A DNA stretch of 64,000 nt from a virus. Both the position numbers and the translations under genes were made by a program. Positions 12,864 to 20,700 of the stretch are shown here, piece by piece. The DNA lies in the IMG/VR virus record IMGVR_UViG_3300035698_011365, positions 1 through 64,000 of that record; one strand, given 5' to 3'. Position 1 is the first letter of the stretch; each line of letters begins with the position of its first letter. The notes under the pieces are model-generated. The model saw nothing but the letters and a program-made list of their open reading frames with translations. It was not told where the DNA came from and did not search any database.

Positions 12864-12986
12864 TTGATCCAATTTAAATAAGAGCTATAGTGATTAGGCT
12901 TTAATTAGTCATTTGAGCAATCCTATATTATGTTATGTTATGTGATTAAGATCCCTCGGTAGTGTGATTCCTACCGGGGGTTTTTT
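12864..12986 (+). ncRNA. Candidate short plus-strand RNA (promoter-like boxes to terminator)
   Basis: A sigma70-like pair TTGATC (12864-12869) and TATAGT (12886-12891) with 16-bp spacing is followed, about 55 nt after the predicted start, by a strong intrinsic terminator: CCCTCGGTAG (12953-12962) pairing with CTACCGGGGG (12971-12980), then six T. There is no frame between them. No plus-strand gene lies upstream, so the terminator otherwise has no transcript to end. A product of about 88 nt is predicted. TTATG occurs three times in a row inside it. Confidence 0.35.
12953..12986 (+). terminator. Strong plus-strand intrinsic terminator
   Basis: A 10-bp stem with one G-T pair, an 8-nt loop, and TTTTTT directly after. 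It points towards the late genes and would stop any plus-strand transcription entering from the early side or from across the joined genome ends. Confidence 0.85.
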
Positions 12987-13020
12987 ATGTGTGTAAAATA
13001 CATAGACTATCTTACCAATT

Positions 13021-13200
13021 AACTAGGGAGTTATAATTAGTATTTTAGGGCCTGTGTCGAATTACTAATGTGCTTTGCTCGCTTGCGCTCGCTGCACGTC
13101 GTAATTCTCCTCGGCCGGTAGTGTGAGGGGGAATAATGTATGTAGGTGCAGTGCAATTGAGGCGAGCGGAGCGGAGCCGATTGCAGTACGGGGTCACTTA
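13021..13200. repeat. GC-rich inverted-repeat segment at the presumed genome-end region
   Basis: This segment is much richer in G+C than its surroundings. GAATTAC (13059-13065) pairs with GTAATTC (13101-13107), with GTGC/GCAC nested inside. GCTCGC near 13076 is complementary to GCGAGC near 13162; CAAT/ATTG flank a GAGCGGAGCGGA core near 13153-13184. No gene is visible. Structured GC-rich blocks next to phage ends can mark cleavage or recombination sites, but this is inference from position. Confidence 0.4.
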
Positions 13201-13237
13201 TATATATTATGAGCCCGGGAGCTGTGAAAATAATATT

Positions 13238-13441
13238 TTATAATATTATTGTTTTGGGAGTGGTTGGTGGGAGTTTGGCGGGGCCTTCATCGAAGATGGC
13301 GAAGTGGACTGTGATTCCTGTTTCATCTTGGTTTATTGTAACTCCGAAGGGCATGTCTTTAGTAATGGTCTCTATTAGCTTACGGAGCTGAGTGGCATTC
13401 ATCTGTGTTTGTGTTCTGGTTTGGTTTGGATTTATAGCCAT
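13238..13441 (-). CDS. Small soluble protein at the start of the early side
   Basis: A 67-residue protein: a polar start (MAINPNQTRTQTQMNATQLR), a helix, then beta-like PFGVTINQDETGITVHFAIF and a proline-rich tail. Codon use and composition look like a real protein. The ribosome site is weak (AAGAAC). It lies about 107 nt downstream of a strong sigma70-type promoter at 13555-13584, so it may be made by host polymerase before or beside the hairpin units. Function unknown. Confidence 0.5.
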   Translation of the reverse strand: MAINPNQTRTQTQMNATQLRKLIETITKDMPFGVTINQDETGITVHFAIFDEGPAKLPPTTPKTIIL

Positions 13442-13554
13442 GGTAAGAGGTTCTTTTATAGTTATTGGTTTGATGAAGCGCCCCCCGGATATATCCTTTG
13501 CGCTGAGGAATATACCGAAGGGGTTCCAGACATCTTATGGTGAGGTCAGGAGCC

Positions 13555-13584
13555 AGTATATAACAAATAATATGGGTTTGTCAA
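13555..13584 (-). promoter_or_regulatory. Host-type sigma70 promoter, minus strand
   Basis: A perfect TTGACA (13579-13584, minus strand) and TATACT (13555-13560) with an 18-bp spacer in AT-rich DNA. It points into the 13238-13441 gene and on towards the early region. Predicted start near 13548. N4-type early genes are read by the virion polymerase, so a near-consensus host promoter at this end is unexpected. Confidence 0.55.
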
Positions 13585-13665
13585 AAGGGTTGGATTTAGG
13601 GGGAGATTTTAGTGGCCAGATTTTTGCTCTTAGTTGTCTTATATTACTTAGTCTTATATAGGGTA

Positions 13666-13700
13666 TCATATATGAGAGGCATACAGGGTGTCATATATGA
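13666..13700. promoter_or_regulatory. Twin palindromes, operator-like
   Basis: TCATATATGA occurs at 13666-13675 and again at 13691-13700, each within a longer direct repeat (GGGTRTCATATATGAKAGG), 25 bp apart. Two identical 10-bp palindromes at this spacing are typical of a dimeric repressor or activator site. It lies between the minus-strand promoter at 13.56 kb and the first late gene at 13.89 kb. Confidence 0.45.
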
Positions 13701-13890
13701 TAGGTCTCATAACCTCCCGCTGGTGATAGGTCACTTTGATTGAAGAAAGTTGAAATGAGGGGTTGATTTGTTGAAATAGTTGATGTAGAGTAGTGAAATA
13801 GTTAGGAAATCGAACTATCAGTGCAGTACAATAACAGAAAGTTATTGAATCTCGTTTAACAGAAAAGTTAATTAAAATAGGATTACTAAG

Positions 13891-14202
13891 ATGATTAGAA
13901 AATATAAGGCGATTATGCCGCCTGTAACAGCAGTGCAGTGGACAGGGGAAAATAAGAGAGAAGTGTATAGCTTTTTGGGTTCTGAAAAAATAGAGGGACA
14001 AGCCATTAAAAGTAAGAGTAAGTATTTTTATATTCAGTATGGTGATGTGACAGATAGCTTAATGCTAGTGAACCAACATCCAAACAGTAATGATTCAAGA
14101 GTATCGGTAGGAAATATGATAGTGAAGATGGGTACCGGCCTATACGACCACTTCTCTAAAGATTACTTTGAAACAATATATGAGGAAACATTAGATGACT
14201 GA
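13891..14202 (+). CDS. Small phage protein of the AVQW type
   Basis: A 103-residue protein. The MIRKYKAIMPPVTAVQWTGE start and the GDVTDSLMLVNQHP and DHFSKDYFETIYEE elements match a very common phage family (starting xYRKKPVxVEAVQW and ending in an F..xYE box) of unknown function. It is the first plus-strand gene of the late block and is followed by overlapping small genes. Confidence 0.7.
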   Translation: MIRKYKAIMPPVTAVQWTGENKREVYSFLGSEKIEGQAIKSKSKYFYIQYGDVTDSLMLVNQHPNSNDSRVSVGNMIVKMGTGLYDHFSKDYFETIYEETLDD

Positions 14203-14350
14203 ACATGAAGCCGTAAGTAGAATATATCAGCAGAAGGTTGATCATATTGAATCAGAGGGTGCAACACTCTCAAAAAGAAAAATCAAAATTGTGGTGGAGT
14301 TTCTAAACTCCCAAGGATTTGCGGATCTAGCAAAGGAGTTAGATACATAA
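14195..14350 (+). CDS. Small helical protein, 51 aa
   Basis: A 51-residue charged helical protein, MTEHEAVSRIYQQKVDHIES then KRKIKIVVEFLNSQGFADLA. The ATG overlaps the previous stop by 8 bp and its TAA overlaps the next ATG (TAATG), so it is embedded in a coupled series. No family recognised. Confidence 0.6.
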   Translation: MTEHEAVSRIYQQKVDHIESEGATLSKRKIKIVVEFLNSQGFADLAKELDT

Positions 14351-14496
14351 TGCCTCTACTAGCAAAATATATGATAATTGTATCAGCAGCACAAATGACC
14401 TATAAACTTTATACCATGGTTCGTAAAGATTATGAACAAAGGCAGCGAGTTAAACAATTCAAAGCAATAGAGGATAACTACGATGGGTCAGAATAA
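14350..14496 (+). CDS. Small protein with hydrophobic N-terminus, 48 aa
   Basis: MPLLAKYMIIVSAAQMTYKL then TMVRKDYEQRQRVKQFKAIE: an N-terminal hydrophobic helix followed by a basic then acidic tail. Both ends overlap neighbouring genes (TAATG start; its last 14 bp overlap the next start). It could be a small membrane anchor. Function unknown. Confidence 0.55.
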   Translation: MPLLAKYMIIVSAAQMTYKLYTMVRKDYEQRQRVKQFKAIEDNYDGSE

Positions 14497-14752
14497 TTTC
14501 GACAGAACAGTGATATTACAGGAAGCGCGTACTTATTTAGGGACGATCGACAAGCATATTCTTGAAGGCTTTGATAATTTATATGTGGCTTGGATGAATA
14601 GTAGAAGTGATGCGGGATATCACAGTATGATTAATTTAGCAGGGGCTTACGGCTATACCCATTATAACACATTAGGTGGTAAATATGATGTCAGCGACGA
14701 TACAAATAAAAAGGATGGATACAGTGATCATACGCCACAATTTACCGACTAG
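14483..14752 (+). CDS. Hypothetical phage protein, 89 aa
   Basis: An 89-residue protein (MGQNNFDRTVILQEARTYLG) with a helical N-terminus and a Gly/Tyr-rich second half (GYHSMINLAGAYGYTHYNTL). Its 3' end overlaps the next gene by about 68 bp, an unusually long overlap in this block, so one of the two starts may be wrong. Function unknown. Confidence 0.5.
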   Translation: MGQNNFDRTVILQEARTYLGTIDKHILEGFDNLYVAWMNSRSDAGYHSMINLAGAYGYTHYNTLGGKYDVSDDTNKKDGYSDHTPQFTD

Positions 14753-15065
14753 TAAATTCACTAAGCTTGATAGAAGAGTATTCGCCAATAAAGATATCAG
14801 TGACGGCGCTGTGAGATTGTATGGCTACTTGTGCGGATTAAGAAATGGTGCTAACTTCAGTGATACGTATATCAAGAAAGCACTTAACCTAAGTCAAGCA
14901 GTGCTATACCGGCGTAAGAAAGAACTTAAAAATTTGGATCTACTCCTAATTGACCAAGTAAGCCCAAGAGTTTATATTGCTTATATTGGTTTCAGTAGTT
15001 TCGGAGCAACGCAGGTAAAGCATATGTGGAAGGATGAAGAGGATTTGCCTGATGAATGTCTTTGA
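14685..15065 (+). CDS. Winged helix-turn-helix DNA-binding protein
   Basis: About 126 residues. From about residue 24 it reads LDRRVFANKDISDGAVRLYG, YIKKALNLSQAVLYRRKKEL, then NLDLLLIDQ: the helix-turn-helix and wing of the winged-helix domain found in replication initiators and phage regulators. AGGTGG lies upstream of the ATGATG at 14685/14688; ATG 14676 is also in frame. At the head of the late block it may control late or packaging genes, or may bind replication DNA. Function inferred from the fold only. Confidence 0.6.
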   Translation: MMSATIQIKRMDTVIIRHNLPTSKFTKLDRRVFANKDISDGAVRLYGYLCGLRNGANFSDTYIKKALNLSQAVLYRRKKELKNLDLLLIDQVSPRVYIAYIGFSSFGATQVKHMWKDEEDLPDECL

Positions 15066-15294
15066 TGAAGACTTCGATCCATATAAAACAGAATTAGAGC
15101 ATACGAAGAGAGAGCTTCGTAGGCTAATAGATCCCCCAAAACCTACAACTACAAAGTATGTATTCAAGTTAAAAGAGTACCAAAGGAAGGTGTTACACGA
15201 AATGGATGAAGCATCCTTTTTCTCTGCAGGTCGTGGAGGTGGTAAGAGCAGACTAATGAATATGACTAGTCTAAAAACTAAATTAAAACCATAA
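15052..15294 (+). CDS. Walker-A-only protein with an LRRLIDPP motif
   Basis: An 80-residue protein starting at the ATG at 15052 (AGAGGA upstream). It has the acidic start MNVFDEDFDPYKTELEHTKR, then ELRRLIDPPKP, the motif shared with the early small proteins, then a sequence resembling the start of a helicase or terminase ATPase: FKLKEYQRKVLHEMDEASFF then SAGRGGGKSRL. The GRGGGKS P-loop is intact, but the protein stops 17 residues later, with no Walker B. So it is a truncated ATPase, a regulator that mimics one, or a fragment left by rearrangement. Confidence 0.5.
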   Translation: MNVFDEDFDPYKTELEHTKRELRRLIDPPKPTTTKYVFKLKEYQRKVLHEMDEASFFSAGRGGGKSRLMNMTSLKTKLKP

Positions 15295-15303
15295 GGAACT
15301 AAG

Positions 15304-15612
15304 ATGACTAAAAAACTCACAGATGAAGAAAAGAAAATGAAGAAAGAAACTAAAGCCGAAGAGAAAGTGGTTTTAGGAAAGTATCAAGGCGATGATGGTA
15401 ATGGTAATGACTTCTTAACTAAAGAGGATAGTGATGAGCATGTTGCTAGAGAAAAAACGAACAAAACGAAAATAAAAACAAAAGCAGCAAAGCCTCGTAA
15501 TTATGAATCTACGCCTAAATCAACACACGATATGAAGGTAGAGGCTACTCTTAAGGCCCGTGCCCTCAAGAATGAACAGATTAAAATGTCTATGGGTAAC
15601 GCAGCTAAATAA
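15304..15612 (+). CDS. Highly charged lysine-rich protein, 102 aa
   Basis: A 102-residue low-complexity protein: about a quarter Lys, many Glu, Thr and Ala (MTKKLTDEEKKMKKETKAEE; KTKIKTKAAKPRNYESTPKS). Predicted disordered, with helical ends. It is the last gene before a strong terminator. May be a DNA-condensing or assembly protein; there is no family match. Confidence 0.55.
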   Translation: MTKKLTDEEKKMKKETKAEEKVVLGKYQGDDGNGNDFLTKEDSDEHVAREKTNKTKIKTKAAKPRNYESTPKSTHDMKVEATLKARALKNEQIKMSMGNAAK

Positions 15613-15637
15613 TAAGATAACCATAATACCCCAATTT

Positions 15638-15669
15638 AAAAGCTCTTGTTTAATTACAGGGGCTTTTTT
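15638..15669 (+). terminator. Intrinsic terminator
   Basis: AAAAGCTCTTGT (15638-15649) pairs with ACAGGGGCTTTT (15656-15667) over 12 positions with two G-T pairs, around TTAATT, followed by TT. It ends the small-gene unit 13.9-15.6 kb and separates it from the fibre genes. Confidence 0.82.
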
Positions 15670-15734
15670 ATTGTTGATCTCATGGGAAAACTAATCTATC
15701 CTTTCGAATACACAAATAATTTCGAGGACTCGAT

Positions 15735-16130
15735 ATGGCCAATGGCGTTTTTACAGTAGCTAAAGAAGCATTTATGAATGGTGATTTAGATATGAATACA
15801 AATACAATCAGAGCACGGTTGGTTAAGAGTACTTATACTCAAGATCTGGCTGATACTTCCATGACTCCAATCACGAAGATTACGGGTACAACAGATCAGA
15901 CACTAGGTTCCCCTACTATTGCTGATGGCGTGTTTGATGCAGCTGATCCAACATGGACAGCAGTAGCAGGTGGTGAAACAATTACAGCATGTGTTGTATT
16001 TAAGTTCGTGACAGATGACGCAGGATCAACCCCTATTGTATGGATTGAGCTTTCAGATACAGCCACCAACGGTTCTGATATTACAGTTAACATGGATTCA
16101 GGCGCTAATAAGATTTTCGCATTCACTTAA
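15735..16130 (+). CDS. Conserved phage structural protein (head/tail decoration type)
   Basis: A 131-residue beta-rich protein. MANGVFTVAKEAFMNGDLDM, TIRARLVKSTYTQDL, DGVFDAADPTWTAVAGGETI and the final SGANKIFAFT match a common phage family typically placed among fibre and head-fibre genes (N-terminal ANGxFxxAKxAFLNGD, C-terminal GxNKIFxL). Probably a small virion component. Next to the fibre genes here. Confidence 0.65.
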   Translation: MANGVFTVAKEAFMNGDLDMNTNTIRARLVKSTYTQDLADTSMTPITKITGTTDQTLGSPTIADGVFDAADPTWTAVAGGETITACVVFKFVTDDAGSTPIVWIELSDTATNGSDITVNMDSGANKIFAFT

Positions 16131-16155
16131 TCTTCTCTAACGCATGGGAGAAGAT
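16130..16155 (+). promoter_or_regulatory. Hairpin covering the ribosome site of the next gene
   Basis: ATCTTCTC (16130-16137) pairs with GAGAAGAT (16148-16155). The right arm contains the GGAGAAG ribosome site of the gene starting at 16158, and the left arm begins at the stop codon of the gene before. Translation of the upstream gene would open it: translational coupling. Confidence 0.5.
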
Positions 16156-16157
16156 GA

Positions 16158-16664
16158 ATGTGCAAAGTTCTTTTATTGAAACACAATAAAGATGTAGATA
16201 GAGAATCAGGTGATATCATTGCGGTGTTACCTGATACTCACCAATGGGGTATGCGTGAAAATAAAGAAGTATGGCTTAAAGCAGGAAAACCTGAGAAGGA
16301 TTATCCTGATCATTTCCGTATTCTAGAATTTCCTGGATTATCAGAAGCAGACTTTAAAGCTAAAATGATAGCAGCAACTGGTGTGCCTCTTAAGAACAAG
16401 CACATGATTGATGTTACTAAATTAGATAAGAAATACAAAGATAAGGTTGATGCTGGTGAAGATGTAATCAGTATCGCTGATCTTGATAATGATATACTTA
16501 AAAAAAGTAATATAGCTAAAATCAAAGCCTCTGGTGAAGAGAAGTCCAAGATAGAGCATCAAAAGACTAAAAGATGGACTGACAAAGTGTCTGTCATTAA
16601 AGAAGTTAAAGGCTTCTCGGATGCTGAGATAGAAAAGACATATAAATATAAGAAACTAGTTTAA
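16158..16664 (+). CDS. Hypothetical protein, 168 aa
   Basis: A 168-residue lysine-rich protein. The N-terminal half (KHNKDVDRESGDIIAVLPDT, then WGMRENKEVW and HFRILEFPGL) resembles small phage proteins that accompany fibre genes and describe local position-dependent structure, and the C-terminal half is helical and charged (KRWTDKVSVIKEVKGFSDAE). It sits between a decoration protein and two appendage proteins with 1-bp junctions, so a virion or assembly role is likely. No family named. Confidence 0.55.
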   Translation: MCKVLLLKHNKDVDRESGDIIAVLPDTHQWGMRENKEVWLKAGKPEKDYPDHFRILEFPGLSEADFKAKMIAATGVPLKNKHMIDVTKLDKKYKDKVDAGEDVISIADLDNDILKKSNIAKIKASGEEKSKIEHQKTKRWTDKVSVIKEVKGFSDAEIEKTYKYKKLV

Positions 16665-17746
16665 TGACAGATATCGTATTCACAATAGGAACAGGCAAAG
16701 ACTATAGCACTGTCTCTGCTTGTGCGAGTAATGAAGCCACTGACCTTCCAAGCGATGGCGACACACACACGTATAAATGTGATGCTGGAACTTATACCGA
16801 CAATACAGCTTTCTCTGGCTATACAGCAGACGCAACAAACTATTTAAGAATTACTTGCGCTGATGGTGATGAACATCTTGGTCAGCTTTCTGGTGGTGTT
16901 ATCTGGGATCAAGGCGGCGGCTCAACAGGTGTATGGCGACCCTTATCAGGCACTAGAATAACCTTTGACAATATTCATTTTGAAGACAGCGTTTTCCCAC
17001 ATGACAATAATGGTGGTTCTATATTTGATTGTTATAATATCATTGTAACCAACAGTGGTGGTGACGGCATTCCACCTTCTGAACTTCAGGGTGATGTTTA
17101 TCATATCATGTCGATCAATGCGGGTGATGATGGGATGTTCCTAAATGGGGTAGATAGCGCGTGGGGATGTGCTTCTATCGGTGCGGGAAATCGCGGAATA
17201 TACGGCGGTGCTTTAACAGATTGTTACTCAGTTGACAGCTCTGGCGATGATTTTAGTAATCCATCAAGTCAAACTAAATGTTTTGCATCCGATACAACGG
17301 GGACAAACGATAACGCCACATTGTATGATGATGCGACAAAAGGCTCTGCTTCAAGTGGTGATATAATCGTTACTGAAAGCGCATTGGCAACCTTTGATGG
17401 AACTTTGATTGATCACGCTAATAATGGTATTTTTGAAAGCGGAACAAACGCAGGAAAACCAACAAATGACATCGCGGGTGTTGCTAGGCCAAATCCTCCA
17501 TCTGTTGGCCCTTTTGAAGGTGGTAGTGTTGTATTAACTCGTGAGCAAGATAGCTTCCGAATATATACTGATGGTACTGAATCTGGCTCAGTTGCTGAAG
17601 AAGCACAGAATACAGATGCAACTATAGTTCCGGAGACTCCTTTTCAAATAAGAATAGGGATGCAAACTGTAGGTGATGCACCGGCTGAAGCTGCTAAACT
17701 CCAGTACCGTAAAGTTGGTGAGTCAGTTTGGAGGGATGTTGATTAA
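16664..17746 (+). CDS. Beta-helix appendage/tailspike-like protein
   Basis: A 360-residue protein. Residues 1-250 have the pattern of a right-handed parallel beta-helix: an early GTGKDYSTVSACASNEATDL block, then short turns such as TRITFDNIHFEDS, YNIIVTNSGGDGI, YHIMSINAGDDGMFLNG and TDCYSVDSSGDDF, at roughly 22-25-residue spacing, with a LIDHANNGI and AGVARPNPPSVGPFEGG closing block. The last 75 residues (SFRIYTDGTESGSVAEEAQN to KLQYRKVGESVWRD) are a beta domain found on phage fibres. Its stop overlaps the start of the giant fibre. Likely host-surface recognition. Confidence 0.65.
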   Translation: MTDIVFTIGTGKDYSTVSACASNEATDLPSDGDTHTYKCDAGTYTDNTAFSGYTADATNYLRITCADGDEHLGQLSGGVIWDQGGGSTGVWRPLSGTRITFDNIHFEDSVFPHDNNGGSIFDCYNIIVTNSGGDGIPPSELQGDVYHIMSINAGDDGMFLNGVDSAWGCASIGAGNRGIYGGALTDCYSVDSSGDDFSNPSSQTKCFASDTTGTNDNATLYDDATKGSASSGDIIVTESALATFDGTLIDHANNGIFESGTNAGKPTNDIAGVARPNPPSVGPFEGGSVVLTREQDSFRIYTDGTESGSVAEEAQNTDATIVPETPFQIRIGMQTVGDAPAEAAKLQYRKVGESVWRDVD

Positions 17747-20700
17747 TGGCCATTCTAGGTAGATGGACAGCAGGAACAACCACGCTAGACCCGACTACAA
17801 GTTGGGCCGCTCCCGCTAGTCTATTCACTACTCAAGCCAGAAACGATAGCTCCACATATACGTACACTGCCGCTACTTCCTTGATAGCTTTGCCGACACC
17901 TGTTGTTGCGGATGGTTACTTATTAAGAGCATCATTTGAGTACGAAGATACCAGTAATGGTCGTCTTAACCCTGTTGGTCGATTTATTCAAGCAAGTGGT
18001 ACTGGCAACTTTGTTAGTCAAACCGTATCTGGATATAACCGTGACACCTCAGAAGACAGATCGTATGTCCAAGTAACGGCTGTTGTTGATAGCCCGTCAG
18101 ATGGTGCAACATTCCAGTTCCAATGGAAGCGTGATAGTGATGCTCCTACAGGCGGTACGGTTGATAGTGTTATTGAAATCATACCGCTGTATTACTCCAA
18201 TATTGGTATGTACAGCACTTCCACGAATACAAGCTTTGCTACGATCACGAAAACGCAAGTGCCTGTTACTTCGGTGTATCAATCTGATACTGCGGCGATT
18301 GAGGTTTCCGGTGGTGTTGTAACGATCAAAAGCGACAATAAGAAATACCTGATTATTGGCGGTGTTTATGGTGAGGGTTATGCCGATGGTTCTCGTACTC
18401 AAAGGCTGATGGGTCTTGAATACGATGGTGTGTTTGATCATTCAACAAAAGGCTACATGTATTGCCGTAATTCTGCGAACGCGATGAACGGTGCGCTATG
18501 TTGGGATATTAAAGAACGTGTTACAACGGACATTGCTATTGAGCTACAAGCTTGGTGTGCTGATAGTCAAACGTATGCTTCTGATAATGGTGCTTCTGAT
18601 AACTTGGGACAAGCTCCTACTCTGTCCGCGCATAGTTTAGTTGTTATCGAACTTAATGACGATGCCGAAGCGTTTAAGACTTACGATAGTACAGGGCTTC
18701 AAAATGCCGCTTCATTGACTGATTTGAATGTGGTTCGTGATACTTCATTTGCTGATGCTGCTTCATTCGTAAAATCAAGCAATACGGGTATGAATTGCGA
18801 AGTCTCTATGGATGGCTTCTTCGGTGGTACGGTTTATAATGCCCGTTACTCTACAACAGGTTTAAGAGAGACAGTAAAAACCCACATCACTGTTGATGGT
18901 GTTGAAGATGTAACAACGAAAGATGGTAGTTATTCTCGTGGTTTGCAATCCACAACATCTACGTATGCGGGTGGTAGTAATCCCGGTGGTTTCATTGCGA
19001 TAACAGCCGACGAAGATGTTGGTATAAGTCACCAACGTATTACAGGTGGTGAAGCAGGAACGGGGCGAACAGGTGCAGGCGCTGTTGGCCTTTGGGGTCT
19101 TAACCTTGATACTCTTGAAGATGCTGGTGGTGGTGGCCCACAAACCCTAAATGCTACTGGTTTCGCTGTTCCCCTGCTTTTTGGTACTGCTACTATTACA
19201 GTTGCCACAGATGTAGAAATGGTACTTGGTTCAGCAACACCCGGAGGAACTACTTCTAGGCTTACTGGATTAACAGGGACATTTAGTGGTGGACGTATTG
19301 AAGAGACTGCTGCACAAAACCCTTCAACAACTACAGTTGATGTTGCTTCAGACGGACATCGTGAGGATGTTTGGTCAATCCAGTTTACAGGTAATGCTGA
19401 AGCTGGAGCAGATTATGAATTCCGTGCCCTGTACGGAGCTGATCTTGTCCCAGACACTGTAACAAATACCCCTACTGTTACTAATGCAGCTGCAACAGAT
19501 CAAGATTTAAGCTCCACCTCCTTAGCTATATCAATAGCGGTAGGAACAGCTACTTTATCTGTAGGATCGGTTAGTTTAGCTGCTTCAAGTATATCAATAC
19601 CTATAGTGATTGGGTCTGGTACTCTAACAGAAGGAGCAGTGTCCCTTGCCTCTTCTTCTGCTGCCATTCCTATTGCTATTGGAGATGCGTCACTAAGTAC
19701 AGGAGTCCTTGCCCTTAGCTCCTCATCTGTGATCTCGCCCATTGCAGTTGGTGACGCATCGCTAACACTCGGAGCTGTCAACCTAAGCGCAACATCACTG
19801 GAAATTCCTATAGTGATGGGAGACGCCTCTGCAGTATATGGCGCTTTATCTATATCAGCCACAAGTATAGATATAAATATAAGCATAGGAGATGGCGGCT
19901 TAACAGTAAGTGGTGGAGTTGAGTTAACAACATCAAGCCTATTAATTCCTATTACCGTTGGTACTGGTAATATATATGCGGCGCCACAGAATTTATCCAG
20001 TAGTTCAGTATTAATTCCTATTTCTATAGGAACTGCTGATTACACCCTAGGAACGACTTCATTATCTTCCAGTAGCTTAACAATTCCAATAGCAATGGGT
20101 GATGGGAGCATTACAGTTGGTGGAGTGAACCTTTCAGGTTCCTCTGAAACAATTCCTATTGTTGTTGGTGATGGTTCTATAGATTTGGGAACCACAATAT
20201 TAAATACATCTAGTGTAGAAATACCTATTGCAGTTGGCGGTGCAGCTATTGCGGCCGGAGATGGTGTATTAAATGCTTTCTCTGTAACCCAAGTAATTAC
20301 TGTTGGTGATGCGACCCTTGTTCAGGGTGATAACACACTCTCAGCAACCTCTGTAACCATGGATATAAATATTGGAGATGCTACTCTATCCAGCTCACTT
20401 ACGTTATCAGCGACAAGTGTAGAGATTCCTATAGTATTTGGTTCAGCTGCTTTAGATCTTGGGGATGGGAGCCTTAATGCTTCCAGTGTAACTATTGATG
20501 TTTCCATGGGTGATGCGACCATAAGCGCAACTCCTATTAGTATATCTGGAGCAACCTCTTTAGAAATTCCGATTATTCCTGGAGATGCAAATATAAACCT
20601 AGGTACACTAGGATTAGTAGCATCCTCTGCAGATATATCAGTTGAAGTAGGAAATGCCGGTATAACTGTAGGAGCTGTAACGCTGAGTGCAGCCTCTGCA

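Noticed and set aside
13392-13661. Plus-strand 89-codon frame in the end region
   Set aside because: It overlaps the better minus-strand gene at 13238-13441 and the TTGACA/TATACT promoter, has no ribosome site, and its composition is unlike the late genes.
13666-14001. Minus-strand 111-codon frame
   Set aside because: Covers the palindromes and the start of the well-supported gene at 13891; no ribosome site.
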